Positions 1 through 9,136 of a stretch of DNA of 64,000 bases are shown here, piece by piece. How positions within the stretch are numbered: position 1 is the stretch's first letter; each line of letters opens with the position of its first letter. The DNA lies in the NCBI GenBank assembly GCA_964482085.1, contig CAYZVS010000001.1, forward strand, positions 62,001 to 126,000, written 5' to 3'. The notes below the pieces were generated by a model, which saw only the letters and a program-made list of their open reading frames with translations, was not told the DNA's origin and did no database searches. The DNA is from CAIXDN01 sp964482085. Lineage in GTDB: Bacteria > Patescibacteriota > Patescibacteriia > 2-12-FULL-60-25. The translations under genes and the position numbers were made by a program.

Positions 1-439
1 GGGCTTAGCTTCAGCGCTTAAAAATCCGTATGCGATTGCGCTTGGCATGTGTGATGGGTTGAAATATCCAACCAATGCCAAAGCCATGGTCCTCGCATTA
101 GCTATCGAAGAAATGGAGCATTTGATCGTTAAGGCCGGTGGACATGTGGATACAGCGAAGGGTTTAGCGGGGCTTGGTGATTTGATTGTTACGGGCATGA
201 GTCCGCATGGACGAAATCGAACCTATGGTGAACGATTGGTCGGTGCAAAAAGCCTTAAACCAGAGGACTTAGGGCTCGGAACCGTAGAAGGAATCGTTGC
301 AACTACACTCGCCGTGAAACTCGCACGAAAAATCAAAGTAAAGACGCCCTTACTCGATACCATTGACCTCTGCTTGCGTAGCCGACACCATTTTGAAAAG
401 CCATTCGTCTTTTACCTCAAACACTTACAATTATCTTGA
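1..439 (+). CDS. gpsA: Glycerol-3-phosphate dehydrogenase, C-terminal part
   Basis: The frame is open from base 2 into the window, so the 5' part of the gene lies outside. The visible ~145 residues match the C-terminal helical domain of NAD(P)-dependent glycerol-3-phosphate dehydrogenase. The stretch GLAGLGDLIVTGMS followed by GRNRTYGERL is the family's GLGDL...SRNR signature, which contacts substrate. The enzyme reduces dihydroxyacetone phosphate to sn-glycerol 3-phosphate for phospholipid synthesis in the cytoplasm. The next gene starts one base after the stop codon, which suggests cotranscription. Confidence 0.9.
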   Translation, partial: GLASALKNPYAIALGMCDGLKYPTNAKAMVLALAIEEMEHLIVKAGGHVDTAKGLAGLGDLIVTGMSPHGRNRTYGERLVGAKSLKPEDLGLGTVEGIVATTLAVKLARKIKVKTPLLDTIDLCLRSRHHFEKPFVFYLKHLQLS

Positions 440-440
440 T

Positions 441-854
441 ATGCAACTCCCTCAAGAACTCCAACGCTTTGAATTCCCAGCCTTGATCCTTATCGCAGAC
501 AAAATCCATGCGCAATTTTGGTTGGCGCATAACGACACGATGGAAGAAGTCGATTTACTCGAGCTTGAGCGTGATACTCCAAGCGATTCAGAAGGTCGTG
601 AGCTTGGCGTAGAACTCAAGGATGATAACCGTCTGCATCAATTCATCCATATGATTGTCTCGCGTTTAGATGAAATCATGAGCGAGGGCGTGGCTGATAC
701 CGTACATCTTGTGATGGAGGCCGAGCTTAGTAACATGGTTGTCGAGCATTCGAGTCATACGGTGCAGGAATCTGTCGGAAAAGTGCTACATCTCAACTTA
801 ATGAAAGAAGAACCGCTGGAAGTTGTGACCCGCTTGCTCGAGGTTGAGGCTTAG
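441..854 (+). CDS. Host-attachment / baeRF-like protein
   Basis: A 137-residue protein starting at the ATG one base after the gpsA stop. It begins with a hydrophobic beta strand (ALILIADKIHAQFW), continues with an acidic middle, and ends with helical segments (DTVHLVMEAELSNMVVEHSS, then VGKVLHLNLMKEEPLEVVTRLLE). This layout resembles the 'host attachment protein' family, which belongs to the bacterial relatives of archaeo-eukaryotic release factor domains. The family's biochemical role is poorly known, and the old name does not prove attachment to a host. The gene ends tail to tail with the MEMO-family gene, overlapping it by 4 bases. The family call rests on pattern resemblance only. Confidence 0.5.
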   Translation: MQLPQELQRFEFPALILIADKIHAQFWLAHNDTMEEVDLLELERDTPSDSEGRELGVELKDDNRLHQFIHMIVSRLDEIMSEGVADTVHLVMEAELSNMVVEHSSHTVQESVGKVLHLNLMKEEPLEVVTRLLEVEA

Positions 855-1774
855 TACCAAGCCCCGACAAGATAACTTGTTGTGAAGCCGGTTGAACCGC
901 TGTAATCGCTCGAGATCGCTTGATCTAGGAGACTGAAGCGAGGTGAACCTAGGGCCTGAATCGTCGCGGCGATGGATGGTCCGTTATCGGTAAAGCGATC
1001 TTTTGCTTCTCTAAAAAAAGAAACATCGTTTTCGACGAACGCACGCTTTGTACGTTCGTCGTTTGTTTTTGCGACCGTTTTATCCAAGTAATGAGACATG
1101 TCCGATGATACAAGGAGAAAGTTTCCAAGTTCCGACTCCGATCGGAGCCAGGTAGCAAGTTCATCGAGTTGTTTTTGTGTAACGGATGATTTGATAGCTA
1201 TAGGAACGATGGTTATTCCGGTGGCGAGTCGATGTAGAAATGGGATTAACACGCCGATTCCGTGCTCGCGTTCAAAGATTCTTGGATCTTCACCGATATC
1301 TGTAACTGATCTTTCTAGCCTATCTACGACTTTCGTATCGATATTCACTCTCTCCCCTGCTGTTGCATACGATGCACGATGCGTCGTGATTTGATGCGCT
1401 CCTGCCGCATAGTGATCGGGTGAGAGAATGATGATTGTTTTTAGGTCCTTGCGACAACGGACGATTTCTTGCAAGGTTTTTACAATCAAATCAGATGCGA
1501 GCGCATGATGATTCACAATAGCGGCACGATAGGTGTGACAAACGGCCGTTTCTGGTGCAATCGACCAAGCTTTTTTATATAATTCCGTTACAAGGAATTT
1601 GTCGGCGTCGATAGGTACAGTCTGATCCTCCCCGACTGGTACATCACCGTAACCGGAGACAGGATCTGTCTGCGGGATTGTTTTCAACTCTGTGGTTGAT
1701 GCGTTCAGAAATGCCAAAAGCCCCGCAAGAGCGAGACTTAAGGCGACGAGCCCAAGAATAAGAACGTGTTTCAT
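851..1774 (-). CDS. MEMO1-family (AmmeMemoRadiSam system B) protein, membrane-anchored
   Basis: A 307-residue protein with an N-terminal hydrophobic anchor (residues ~4-25), so the main domain is probably outside the membrane. Family motifs are present in order: VNHHAL, ILSPDHY, EHGIGVLIPFL, VSSDMSHYL and a C-terminal SYLVGAWY. MEMO proteins resemble non-haem iron dioxygenases, with histidines in the first two motifs and a later Cys-Gly as metal ligands. Here the Cys-Gly position appears to be NGP, so the usual metal cysteine seems lost. The start overlaps the stop of the macroglobulin gene by ATGA, which indicates translational coupling and a shared operon with the sigma factor upstream. Confidence 0.8.
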   Translation of the reverse strand: MKHVLILGLVALSLALAGLLAFLNASTTELKTIPQTDPVSGYGDVPVGEDQTVPIDADKFLVTELYKKAWSIAPETAVCHTYRAAIVNHHALASDLIVKTLQEIVRCRKDLKTIIILSPDHYAAGAHQITTHRASYATAGERVNIDTKVVDRLERSVTDIGEDPRIFEREHGIGVLIPFLHRLATGITIVPIAIKSSVTQKQLDELATWLRSESELGNFLLVSSDMSHYLDKTVAKTNDERTKRAFVENDVSFFREAKDRFTDNGPSIAATIQALGSPRFSLLDQAISSDYSGSTGFTTSYLVGAWY

Positions 1775-4700
1775 TTCACGATAACGGTTTCATCTTTTCC
1801 GACGGATGCTATGGATGGATACTCACTGTGCTGGATGAGCGGAGCTTCTGCTGTATAGGTACCGCGCGAGACAACACGCGCGTTGTATTGTATCGGCTGT
1901 AATCGGTCGGTTGCTGTTCCGCAGACAAGGAAGGACACATGACCGTCTCCCGAGTCGTATGGATACCACGAGGAACTCGCGTAGTAATTGTAGCTGGCGA
2001 TCACCGGTTGCCATCCACCTGGCAAATTGTCGACCACTTGATAACAGCCATTAACCGCTTTTCCATTTACCAATTGTGGGTTGAGAGTGATAGCGACTGT
2101 ATCGCCCTCGCGGAGATCGGAGAGATTACGGTTGTCGGCGGGTTTATAACTACGTGAAATGGACACCTCGGGTTTGGAATCGGGTTTACCTGCGGTGCGG
2201 CGTAGGAACGTAATTTGTATCGGACCATCGACGGATGTGACACGGAATTTGCGTGCCTCATCAGCGGTGAGCTTGAGTGTTTGTACCGGGCTCTCCTCGA
2301 AGAGCATGGTGCGGTCATCGTCACCAAAGGTGTAAGTGAGTTTGATTTCACGATCGAGCAAGGTTGGGAGTACCGCTTTGAGATAACGAGCTTTGGCTAG
2401 CACAGGAAAAGCGTCGCTGTTCCAGACGGAATCGACATAACGACGCAATGGAACTGCTTGCGGATGAGCAAGTGCCGCGGCGAGGGCGGCGGCGTCAGCG
2501 CTCGCTTCAATATTTTCCGTTTCAACGCTAGAAACTTCAAGGCGTGTGAGCGAGTCACGCTCTACGGAGCGCTTGAGAAGCGTCTCTAGGATGCTACGGG
2601 CGCGCTCTCGGTCACCGATCGCAGAAAGTCCACGGGCGATGGCGAGCTGCTCTCTCCAAGAGAGATCTGGGATTTCTGCGGCCGTTTGAAGACTGGCCAA
2701 AACTGGTTCTCCGAGAGCAGCAAGACCGGACAGAGCCTGAATTTGGACTTCACGGCTCGAAGTTTTATCGTCGAGCTCATTCCAAAGCGCGGAAGCCATG
2801 GAGTTTTGGTCGATCAACTCTGGTACGGTCGCCGCAACTTCTGCGGTGAGTTCAAGATCCGTATCGCCGTATGGGAGGAGATACATTGAGCCACCTTCTG
2901 ATTGGTATTGTGCAAGGTCTTCAGCAAATTCTGCATCGGTTGGAAGCAATGACTCATCTTGTTTGTATGTGTTTCTGAGCACACTCACCGCATAACGAGC
3001 CGCGAGCTTGGCATCGGCGCGTGCAGAAGAAGTCCAAGCGAGCTCGTGCAGGTACGGAAGTAATGATGAGCGATTTTTTGCCGAGAAAACAATGTCGGCT
3101 TCCGGAACGCCTAGACTCGGAAGTGCGGATCCCGGAGATGCATCGACGGCAACATACTCGTCCTTAAAGAAACGAGAGGTTTCAATGTCGAGTGTGCGCT
3201 CAACTGCATCATTGCCTTGCGCTGACTCGATTCCAATCACCACTTTGTGATTGCCAGGGACCAATGTATCAATCGCGACATAAGAAGGTTCCAGCGCTTT
3301 ACCAGATACTTTTGCTTCTCGAAGTCCGAGCGATGGAGCATCGACGATAAATGTCACGGCGGCGCCTTCCGGAAGGCCCGCGCCGTATGCACGAAGCTTA
3401 AGGACGGGTTTATCCGTGGCGAGAAGACGTGGCGGCAAAACGGCTTCCACAAAAACCGGTTTGGAGACATTCACATCGATACGGCCGGCGCCTGCATCGA
3501 GCGCTCCGGACAAACCGACCATCTCTAATCGCCAACCGGTTAAATTATCCGGGGCCTGAAATGAAAAGCGTGCTGCGCCGTTTCCATCGGAAGATGCGAC
3601 GCCAAAGGCGGCGGTGTCTTTGAAATTCTTACGAGCAGAGGCGAGTATGGCGCCTGTTCCTCCACCACCTTTTTCTGCCCCACCAAAACCGTCATACACT
3701 TGTTCATGAGAACGTCCGGTAAAAATCATACCGTCGGATACCCAGCCATAGATTGAGTCGAGCGGACGAGCTGGGTCGTCGTAAGAGAGCGCGAGCAGTG
3801 CTTTATCGACAGCCGAATAGCCGATCTTGAGATCACGGACGGGTTCTCCCGTTGATTTTAATTTAGCTGTAACCGTTACATTGACGTTCTCACCTGGGGC
3901 GTAGCGTTCTTTATCGGTTTTGGCTGTAACTTCAAGCTCACGGTCGGTTGAGCGATAGGTCGCTGTATTTCTTACTTCGATGAATCGACCATTTTGCCAC
4001 GTCACACCATAGACCTCGACGTTTGGAATCATCCCGAGCTCAAAACGAAAGGGGTAACGATTAGCATTGAGCACTTTCACATCTTTCAAACCGCGTGACG
4101 CAAGGATATACAGAATTCCTGGAGTTTTAGAAACCTCGATTGGATCATTTCCAAGACGGAATTCCGCGGCAAGCTCTTGGTCAACCGCATAACCTGGCTT
4201 GGTCGCATCTCCGTTTGAGTCTGGAAGGAGCGTGAGGTTTGGATCCTTGTTTTCATCCGGTGTGTAACGGGCATAGCTGCCATAACCTCCTGGCCAAACG
4301 TAACGGAGTTCACGAACCAGTCGGTTTTGGTCATCTGCACCCTCTACGATAAGGAGATAGTCTTTGGATGCGTCCATCGGAAGTTGGTAGGAAACTTGAC
4401 CACGCGCATCGGTTTTCAGGGTTGCGCGGATCGCGGCTTCATATTTTGCAACGTATCGATATTGTTGAATGTTTTTCTTCTCGATAACGTCATAGTAAAA
4501 ACCATTTTCAACACGCTCCCAGTGCCAAGGGATGACGGTGAGTTGGGTTTCACGATTGGTCCAAGGATTTGCACGGCCTGTGTCATCGGCGGCAAAAGCG
4601 TGCTGCCAAGTCTTGATAGAGATCGTCGCCTGTTTGTCTTTTACTGCTAAATCCAAATCCAAACCGAGCTTACTTCTACGTACGGCGATGGAGCTTGTGC

Positions 4701-7020
4701 CTACAATCTCTCCTTCCTCGCCTGTTGTCGGTCGAACCTCGATTTGACGACGTTCCTCCGGATAGCAGGACAAGGTGTATGTTTCTGTATAGAGCGTCGT
4801 GTCCTCTGCAACCGTCGCACACTGCGAAAACTCGGCTTTGACTTCAAAGCGAGCTGTGCCGTTGGCGTCTGTTTCCAAATCTTTGTTTTCTTCCGGACCT
4901 GCACCACGTGCGTTCAAGCGGAGCTTCTGGCGAGGAACAGGCGTTCCGTCAAAGAATCGAACGCGCACGGTACCTGCGACCGTCTCACCGCTATACATGG
5001 AGTCGCGGTCTGGAATGACCTCGATGCTATAGGCGGGTTTCACAAATTCACGGATTTCAATGCTGCGCGTAGCGATCGTGCGGTTGTCGCGACGTAACTC
5101 AATGGAGTAATAACCTTGAGCCAATCCGTCCCAGTCCAATTTTCCATCAAGACGGCCCGCGTTATCAGGTGTCACATCGATTTCTTGATAGACTTTTTCT
5201 TCTCCTGTTCCAAAATCAAACCAGTATGATGATTTACGAAGACGGAGTGTCATCTTTGCATTTGGAGCGCGATGCGATTCTCGATCTTGAGCAAGTCCAA
5301 AGAAACGTAGCTCGTCTGTTGTGCGATAGAGGGGTCGGTCGGTATAGAGATAGCTGACCGTATCGGAAATCACTTGATCTTGATTACCAAAATCAAATGC
5401 ATAGACGTCATAAGACTTGCGCATCACCATGAGCGAGGAAACTTCTCCTTCTCCGACTTCCAAAATCGCAAAGGGGTAGACGTCGCCGGCTTTGGTCGAT
5501 GTAGAAGTAAGGGCTGACGGTGTCGGCAGACGACCAAGTCCGTTGGTATCCGTTTTTACCTGAGTGCTACCTAGACGAAGCGTGAGATTTCCAAGTGGCT
5601 GATTGGTTGCAGGGTTAATCGCCCAGACGAGCAAGGTGTCTTTATCAGCCTTCAAGAAGGCGGCGGCATTATTCACCTGAACAAAAGTCCAAGAAGCGCG
5701 TACGGGTCTTGAGGCGATGGGGTCAAAACGAACGATATAGTAGCCAGGCTCATTGATCGGAGGGAGAGCGAGGACTTTGCTGTAGTTCTCATCGATCAAT
5801 TTTGCATCGACCTTGAAGGCCTCTACTTTTGCAAGCTGCTCAAAATCTGCATAACGTTGTTTTTCTGCGACAGTCCAAGATGGAATGGAGAGACGTTTCT
5901 CTAAAAGAGTCTTCGCTTGTTCACGTGTGAGTTTGAAGCCGGTAACGCGAGCGCCTTGTAGGGCAGAAGGCACACCAAAGGGTAAATCGATTTGAATATC
6001 CTTGGCTGGCTCAAATTGGAAACGCTCGTCCAGTGGCAAGAAAACAGTCTCTTCCGGATTAGCGAGAACTCTTGAGTCGGTTTCAAAACGGATGAGTACA
6101 TCGTCCTTAAGAGCGAGATCGCTGCCGGAAATATTGAAACCTTTTTTCAGGGTAATCTCGTAACGTGTCGCTTCTTGAAGCGGGCGCTTTGGTACAAAAG
6201 CTAACAAACGTCCTTGGGAGCGGAACTCACCTTCTACAGAAGGTGAGATGCTGAAATGCGAGGCAGGGTCGACCCAGCCGTCACGGGACATTTTGAATTC
6301 AATGCCTGTGTTAATCGGAACGCGAGAGGAGCCGTCGCGCGGAATCATCGAGAGAACACGAAAATCGTTCTTGGTTTGGAGTGCCCAGGAGAATTCGCGG
6401 GCTTGAGGAGCATCGCCGTCGCTAATGGTCGTGGCGATGGTTACGCGATAGATCTCGCCAGGTGCAAGTGGCTCTTTTGGTACGAGTTTAAATGTGTTGT
6501 CTCCTGTTGGTTGTATATCGATATCGATCGGAGGGACGATGCGGAGCGCTTGCTCGAGCTCGCCTGCGGAAACATCGATTTTTGAAGATACAGTGAAAGC
6601 TGTATCCGTATCCATGCCGGCGGCGTCGGATTTATCAGCTAAAACTGTGAAGGCGTCGGCTGCATGGGCGGAAGGGATGGCGAGCGCACGGACCAGTTGA
6701 ACGCTGCTTGCAGATGGAAAACTTCCTGGACGATTGATAATCACAGCCAAAATCAGAACGGCGGCGATACCGGCAACGGCAAAGGTTGGCCAAACGGGCA
6801 GACGAAAACCGGTTTTGGACTTTTTTGGAGCTTCCTTTTTGGTGGATTCTGACATAGTGATTTTTTTGTTAGCTGAGACAAAAATATGATCGCGAATAGA
6901 AGACTTTTTGGCCGGATCGAGCTTTTCTGATGTGTTTTTAGCCATATCTGAAAGCGCCCGTGACGTTTCTTTGAACGGACGGGATCCTAGGTTATGACGT
7001 TGATCAGGTGAGTCGGACAT
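1771..7020 (-). CDS. Giant alpha-2-macroglobulin-like protein, thioester-less
   Basis: A 1749-residue protein. Residues 1-70 are hydrophilic and probably cytosolic, residues ~73-95 form one membrane anchor, and the rest is extracellular. After two Ig-like segments comes an MG2-type motif (YLYTDRPLYRTTDELRFFG, near residue 560). The A2M core motif follows (FKDTAAF, then APDNLTGWRLEM, near 1135-1165). The usual thioester CxEQ is absent: the aligned place near residue 1327 reads AWTSSARADAK. Bacterial macroglobulins trap or inhibit proteases at the cell surface. Those without thioester (YfaS type) use other capture modes. The ATG at 7020 overlaps the sigma-factor stop by 17 bases; a TTG at 7053 is an alternative. 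The gene forms an operon with the sigma factor and the MEMO protein. Confidence 0.9.
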   Translation of the reverse strand: MSDSPDQRHNLGSRPFKETSRALSDMAKNTSEKLDPAKKSSIRDHIFVSANKKITMSESTKKEAPKKSKTGFRLPVWPTFAVAGIAAVLILAVIINRPGSFPSASSVQLVRALAIPSAHAADAFTVLADKSDAAGMDTDTAFTVSSKIDVSAGELEQALRIVPPIDIDIQPTGDNTFKLVPKEPLAPGEIYRVTIATTISDGDAPQAREFSWALQTKNDFRVLSMIPRDGSSRVPINTGIEFKMSRDGWVDPASHFSISPSVEGEFRSQGRLLAFVPKRPLQEATRYEITLKKGFNISGSDLALKDDVLIRFETDSRVLANPEETVFLPLDERFQFEPAKDIQIDLPFGVPSALQGARVTGFKLTREQAKTLLEKRLSIPSWTVAEKQRYADFEQLAKVEAFKVDAKLIDENYSKVLALPPINEPGYYIVRFDPIASRPVRASWTFVQVNNAAAFLKADKDTLLVWAINPATNQPLGNLTLRLGSTQVKTDTNGLGRLPTPSALTSTSTKAGDVYPFAILEVGEGEVSSLMVMRKSYDVYAFDFGNQDQVISDTVSYLYTDRPLYRTTDELRFFGLAQDRESHRAPNAKMTLRLRKSSYWFDFGTGEEKVYQEIDVTPDNAGRLDGKLDWDGLAQGYYSIELRRDNRTIATRSIEIREFVKPAYSIEVIPDRDSMYSGETVAGTVRVRFFDGTPVPRQKLRLNARGAGPEENKDLETDANGTARFEVKAEFSQCATVAEDTTLYTETYTLSCYPEERRQIEVRPTTGEEGEIVGTSSIAVRRSKLGLDLDLAVKDKQATISIKTWQHAFAADDTGRANPWTNRETQLTVIPWHWERVENGFYYDVIEKKNIQQYRYVAKYEAAIRATLKTDARGQVSYQLPMDASKDYLLIVEGADDQNRLVRELRYVWPGGYGSYARYTPDENKDPNLTLLPDSNGDATKPGYAVDQELAAEFRLGNDPIEVSKTPGILYILASRGLKDVKVLNANRYPFRFELGMIPNVEVYGVTWQNGRFIEVRNTATYRSTDRELEVTAKTDKERYAPGENVNVTVTAKLKSTGEPVRDLKIGYSAVDKALLALSYDDPARPLDSIYGWVSDGMIFTGRSHEQVYDGFGGAEKGGGGTGAILASARKNFKDTAAFGVASSDGNGAARFSFQAPDNLTGWRLEMVGLSGALDAGAGRIDVNVSKPVFVEAVLPPRLLATDKPVLKLRAYGAGLPEGAAVTFIVDAPSLGLREAKVSGKALEPSYVAIDTLVPGNHKVVIGIESAQGNDAVERTLDIETSRFFKDEYVAVDASPGSALPSLGVPEADIVFSAKNRSSLLPYLHELAWTSSARADAKLAARYAVSVLRNTYKQDESLLPTDAEFAEDLAQYQSEGGSMYLLPYGDTDLELTAEVAATVPELIDQNSMASALWNELDDKTSSREVQIQALSGLAALGEPVLASLQTAAEIPDLSWREQLAIARGLSAIGDRERARSILETLLKRSVERDSLTRLEVSSVETENIEASADAAALAAALAHPQAVPLRRYVDSVWNSDAFPVLAKARYLKAVLPTLLDREIKLTYTFGDDDRTMLFEESPVQTLKLTADEARKFRVTSVDGPIQITFLRRTAGKPDSKPEVSISRSYKPADNRNLSDLREGDTVAITLNPQLVNGKAVNGCYQVVDNLPGGWQPVIASYNYYASSSWYPYDSGDGHVSFLVCGTATDRLQPIQYNARVVSRGTYTAEAPLIQHSEYPSIASVGKDETVIVK

Positions 7021-7618
7021 ATTTGGCAAGATATTTACTGCGAAGTCTTCCAAGGGCGCGATAGAGAAGTACGGACGCGTGATTTGAGGTAATGGAAATG
7101 GTTTTTGCTATCTCTTCAGGCTCGAGTCCTGCAAAAAATTTTAAGTCGAGGATTTCTTGGTCACGCAGTGACATCGTTTTTATTATTTCTATGAGCTTGT
7201 CATGTTCCAGAGAAAGCTCCGCGTGCCATTCTGGTTTACTTGCTTGTGATGGCGGGTCCCAATCTTCATCGACCTCTACATCGAGTCGATTACTTGCACT
7301 GCGCCAGTGATCCGTAAGTGAGTTGGTCGCCGCACGGAAGAGATAGGCGGAAATTGAAACGCCTTGCCACTCGATACCGGGAAGATTCTCGATGAATTTC
7401 ATAAAGACCTTGGAGACGAGATCTTCCGCGGTTTCTTTGTGACCGCATCGCTTGAGAAGAAAGCCGTAAATGCGGTCGGCGTAGCGATCGTAAATAATTG
7501 CCACGGATTGTGGATCGGTTTTTGCCTGCTTCAAAAGCCCCTCTTCCGATTGAACACTTACGTTGTACGATGCGCTCTCAGACATAACGATCCGGTCATC
7601 GGATAATGACGTCAGCAT
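7004..7618 (-). CDS. ECF-type sigma-70 family RNA polymerase sigma factor
   Basis: A 204-residue protein (193 if the ATG at 7585 is used). A region-2 helix set (YDRYADRIYGFLLKR, ETAEDLVSKVFMKFIE) is followed by a short acidic linker and a region-4 helix-turn-helix (MSLRDQEILDLKFF, EEIAKTISITSNHASVLLYR). It should direct RNA polymerase to a specific promoter set. I chose the ATG at 7618 because a -35/-10 pair (TTGAGT, 17 bases, TACGTT) ends 5 bases before it, which suggests a leaderless mRNA. The gene overlaps the macroglobulin gene. The cytosolic N-terminus of that protein may be its regulator (inference). Confidence 0.88.
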   Translation of the reverse strand: MLTSLSDDRIVMSESASYNVSVQSEEGLLKQAKTDPQSVAIIYDRYADRIYGFLLKRCGHKETAEDLVSKVFMKFIENLPGIEWQGVSISAYLFRAATNSLTDHWRSASNRLDVEVDEDWDPPSQASKPEWHAELSLEHDKLIEIIKTMSLRDQEILDLKFFAGLEPEEIAKTISITSNHASVLLYRALGRLRSKYLAKYVRLT

Positions 7619-7623
7619 AGCAG

Positions 7624-7682
7624 AACGTACGGGAAAACACATGTAAACTCAACTTGACATTGTTTTTCCCATACGCGATCCT
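7624..7682. promoter_or_regulatory. Back-to-back divergent promoters (sigma factor / XRE regulator)
   Basis: Plus strand: TTGACA at 7654-7659, 17-base spacer, GATCCT at 7677-7682, then the GTG start at 7689. Minus strand: TTGAGT at 7652-7647, 17-base spacer, TACGTT at 7629-7624, then the ATG at 7618. The two -35 boxes are one base apart, so polymerases would compete. In both directions the start codon falls where transcription should begin, so both mRNAs look leaderless. The -10 boxes are imperfect. Confidence 0.5.
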
Positions 7683-7688
7683 GTTTTT

Positions 7689-7931
7689 GTGCCAATTCGC
7701 TCAAAAAACGCTAAAATCTACTCTTGTCTGCGTGATGAACGCCTACAAGCAGGGCTAACGCAAAACGCTTTAGCCGCTGAAGTCGGCGTGAGTCGGCAGA
7801 CGATTATCGCCATTGAACACGGCGACTACATTCCTTCGCTTTGGCTGGCTTTGCAGATCGCCAAGATTCTGCAGAAGCCCGTTGAGGCAATTTTTAATTT
7901 AGAACGTAAATGTCCTTTGCGTTTTGTGTAA
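7689..7931 (+). CDS. XRE-family helix-turn-helix regulator
   Basis: An 80-residue, almost pure HTH protein starting with GTG. The segment LRDERLQAGLTQNALAAEVG followed by VSRQTIIAIEHGDYIPSL is the small HTH_3 type (YozG/PadR-neighbour style) that binds operator DNA as a dimer. The final part (LALQIAKILQKPVEAIFNLE) is the usual dimer helix. It lies divergent from the sigma factor and 6 bases before the thioredoxin lipoprotein, so it probably controls one or both units. No signal peptide or other domain is present. Confidence 0.85.
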   Translation: MPIRSKNAKIYSCLRDERLQAGLTQNALAAEVGVSRQTIIAIEHGDYIPSLWLALQIAKILQKPVEAIFNLERKCPLRFV

Positions 7932-7937
7932 TATTTT

Positions 7938-8417
7938 ATGAAACACACACTTCCAAAACTTCTTCTTGCCGTCTCTGTTGTTGCTCTTATGGGCCAAGGA
8001 TGTCTTTCACAGCCAGAGGTGGTGATCCCAAAAGAATCCGTTACAAGCACCGATGATGCGATGATGGAAAACAATACAAGCTATCAACCCTATACAAAGT
8101 CGGCATACGAGGCTGCCAAACTCGCTAACAAACCCATCTTTCTTTTCTTCTACGCCAACTGGTGCCCAACGTGTCGTGAACAGGACCCGCGTTTACAAAG
8201 CGTGGTTCCGCAACACAAAGGCGGTGTCGTTGGTTTCCGAGTTAATTTCAAAGATACGGAAACAGATGCGGACGAGACAGCACTCGCAAAGGAATTTGGC
8301 GTCCCCTACCAGCACACGGGCTTCTTTATTGGTAAAGATGGTGTCGTGAAGCATAAGACCATCGGCACGATTACGAATGCTCAAACGATTGAATATCTCG
8401 ACTTAATCTCCAAATAA
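7938..8417 (+). CDS. Thioredoxin-like lipoprotein
   Basis: A 159-residue protein with a lipoprotein signal (hydrophobic stretch, then MGQGC). A linker is followed by a thioredoxin fold with the active site WCPTC (Cys76 and Cys79) and a later cis-proline region (FGVPYQHTGFFIGKDG). It is probably attached to the outer face of the membrane, reducing or oxidising exported cysteines. The next gene, ccdA-like, starts two bases after its stop, and CcdA-type proteins hand electrons to such thioredoxins. Together with the DipZ-like protein this forms a three-gene extracytoplasmic redox operon. Confidence 0.88.
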   Translation: MKHTLPKLLLAVSVVALMGQGCLSQPEVVIPKESVTSTDDAMMENNTSYQPYTKSAYEAAKLANKPIFLFFYANWCPTCREQDPRLQSVVPQHKGGVVGFRVNFKDTETDADETALAKEFGVPYQHTGFFIGKDGVVKHKTIGTITNAQTIEYLDLISK

Positions 8418-8419
8418 CT

Positions 8420-9133
8420 ATGTTGCAATTCCTTCTTGCCCTTTTGGCTGGTGCCGTCACGATAGGCGGGCCATGTATCCTACCTCTCCTTCCTATCATT
8501 CTTGGAACCTCGACCTCCGGCCGACATCCCTTGCGTCCTGTAACGATTGTACTGGGTTTTACGATCTCTTTTACCCTGTTTGCGCTTATTTTCTCGATCT
8601 TTGGCAGTTTCCTTGGACTCTCGCCTGATGCGTGGCGATATATTGCGGCAACGGTTATTGGATTGTTTGGAATCATGATGCTGTTTCCAAGGTTACAAAC
8701 AGCCGTCTTTGCAAAACTTGAGCCAGTTATGGCAAAGGTTGCGCCAAAAGTATCATCGGATCAAAACGGGCTTTGGAGTGGCTTTGTGCTGGGAGTTTCA
8801 CTTGGTGCGATCTGGACTCCGTGCGCGGGCCCGGTGCTTGGATCGATACTGACTCTCGTCGCGGCAAAGCGCGATATCGTGCAAGCGGGTGCATTGCTCT
8901 TTGCTTTCTCACTCGGAGCTGGGATTCCCATGCTGCTTATCGCCTATGGAGGACAGGCGGCAACCACACGTGTTCGTGCGATTTCAAAATACTCAGCACT
9001 CATTCAACAATTCTTTGGTGCGCTCATTATTCTTGTGGCGATTGGGCTTGTGACAAAAGCAGACATCGCGTTACAGCTCTGGTTGATTGAACGAGCGCCG
9101 TGGCTCTTCTTTGCCCTTAACTTCAATTTATAA
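8420..9133 (+). CDS. ccdA: CcdA/DsbD-type transmembrane electron carrier
   Basis: A 237-residue, six-helix membrane protein. The conserved cysteines sit in GGPCILPLLP (helix 1) and WTPCAGPVLGSIL (helix 4), the CcdA/DsbD-beta signature. These cysteines carry reducing equivalents from cytosolic thioredoxin across the membrane. No cytochrome c genes are nearby, so the likely partners are the thioredoxin lipoprotein two bases upstream and the DipZ-like protein three bases downstream. Confidence 0.9.
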   Translation: MLQFLLALLAGAVTIGGPCILPLLPIILGTSTSGRHPLRPVTIVLGFTISFTLFALIFSIFGSFLGLSPDAWRYIAATVIGLFGIMMLFPRLQTAVFAKLEPVMAKVAPKVSSDQNGLWSGFVLGVSLGAIWTPCAGPVLGSILTLVAAKRDIVQAGALLFAFSLGAGIPMLLIAYGGQAATTRVRAISKYSALIQQFFGALIILVAIGLVTKADIALQLWLIERAPWLFFALNFNL

Positions 9134-9136
9134 ATT

